Origin: Triparma columacea
Taxonomy: Eukaryota > Sar > Bolidophyceae > Parmales > Triparmaceae
Reading direction: 5' to 3'
Assembly (NCBI GenBank): GCA_030267965.1
Contig: BRYA01000634.1
Location: forward strand, 1 to 64,000
DNA length: 64,000 nucleotides
Below, in pieces: positions 63,801 through 64,000 of this stretch. The notes beneath the pieces were generated by a model. It searched no databases. It worked only from the letters and a program-made list of their open reading frames with translations, and was not told the origin of the DNA. Numbering within the stretch: position 1 is the stretch's first letter; the number at the start of each line of letters is the position of its first letter. A program made the translations under genes and the position numbers.

Positions 63801-64000
63801 TCGGGTCCGAGCACTCCCCCCCAGTCGGCTTGCACAAGTCCTGGTAACCCACAGGCTCAGGGAGAGTGGGGAGTATGGGTCTTAGGTAGTCACCTTTTAT
63901 GTCAGATACCACTGTGTTGTGGACGTCCACGATCGACCTTTGGATGGAAGTGGTTAAGACGTCTTCCCCGGGGTAAAGGGATTTGATGAGGAAGACTATG
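60862..64000 (-). CDS. Patched/NPC1-type sterol-sensing-domain (RND-like) membrane protein, 5' end beyond window
   Basis: Exons from the right edge: 64000-63745 (partial), 63618-62065, 61991-61399 and 61321-60862; about 960 residues are visible. Two blocks of multiple TM helices have the RND pattern. The first has VVGVSVDDVIVVEEF, then ALAGPAITTTSLTSVLAFF and MPGVRSFCISCSLAFFWDL, which match the sterol-sensing domain of Patched. The second has SGLAIDYCVHIGHAFTH, MGEAVKMMG and a matching last helix set. The acidic GVSVDD and the SGLAIDY motif fit the proton/cation path of RND transporters. Large loops between them should face the lumen or outside. A role in sterol or lipid export is inferred. 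The tail is Lys/Glu-rich. Two introns start GTGAG or GTGCG. Confidence 0.88.

Noticed and set aside
1..64000. CRISPR arrays, bacterial operons, ribosome binding sites or insertion sequences
   Set aside because: The window is spliced eukaryotic DNA. I saw no transposase, reverse transcriptase or CRISPR-like repeat-spacer pattern.

Overview
The window is nuclear DNA of a eukaryote, most likely a photosynthetic stramenopile alga. My best guess is the Bolidophyceae/Parmales or a close relative; that is an inference. The signs are: short GT-AG spliceosomal introns in most genes, a nuclear gene for the red-lineage photosystem II subunit PsbU with a targeting leader, a plant/algal-type ATXR5/6-like SET methyltransferase, kinesins including a ciliary kinesin-9, and large multidomain proteins (Cys-rich receptors, START repeats, Tudor-like modules). 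There is one 34-N assembly gap at 47295-47328. Splice junctions were placed by eye. Nearly every multi-exon model closes in frame over its full length, which supports the junctions. Only ATG starts were accepted.

Layout. 1-984: a 9-bp minisatellite and about 120-bp degenerate pyrimidine-rich repeats, possibly subtelomeric. 985-9092: a START-repeat membrane protein, uracil phosphoribosyltransferase and a secreted prolyl 4-hydroxylase, all on the minus strand. 9228-14159: a beta-helix/Cys-rich/multi-TM receptor and an unknown protein (plus). 14269-21066: an ankyrin protein and a 1330-aa Tudor/RanBP2-zinc-finger/PHD/SET methyltransferase (minus). 21714-37696: a cytoskeletal block with a Lys-rich unknown protein, a kinesin with a Tudor-like tail, a 2904-aa coiled-coil protein and a kinesin-9. 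37742-40210: a Sec14-like protein, a very AT-rich island and PsbU. 40539-45799: a formin carrying PTEN-like, UBA and WASHC3-type modules. 45945-48696: a CaMK-type kinase (5' end unresolved near the gap) and an ankyrin protein. 48898-55361: a kinesin-3 with an FHA domain, a small acidic protein and a WH2/polyproline actin regulator. 55513-64000: a small unknown protein, a ubiquitin-specific protease, a zinc-ribbon protein, an SGNH-like protein, a RAD51C-like recombinase and a Patched/sterol-sensing RND-type transporter running off the right edge.

Genes are tightly packed on both strands. Convergent neighbours are often less than 150 bp apart, and several divergent pairs share about 135-270 bp. 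The strongest theme is cytoskeleton: three kinesins, a formin, a WH2 protein and a giant coiled-coil protein. Kinesin-9 implies that the organism builds flagella at some stage. Many introns share a sequence family with complementary ends, which suggests recently spread introner-like elements.
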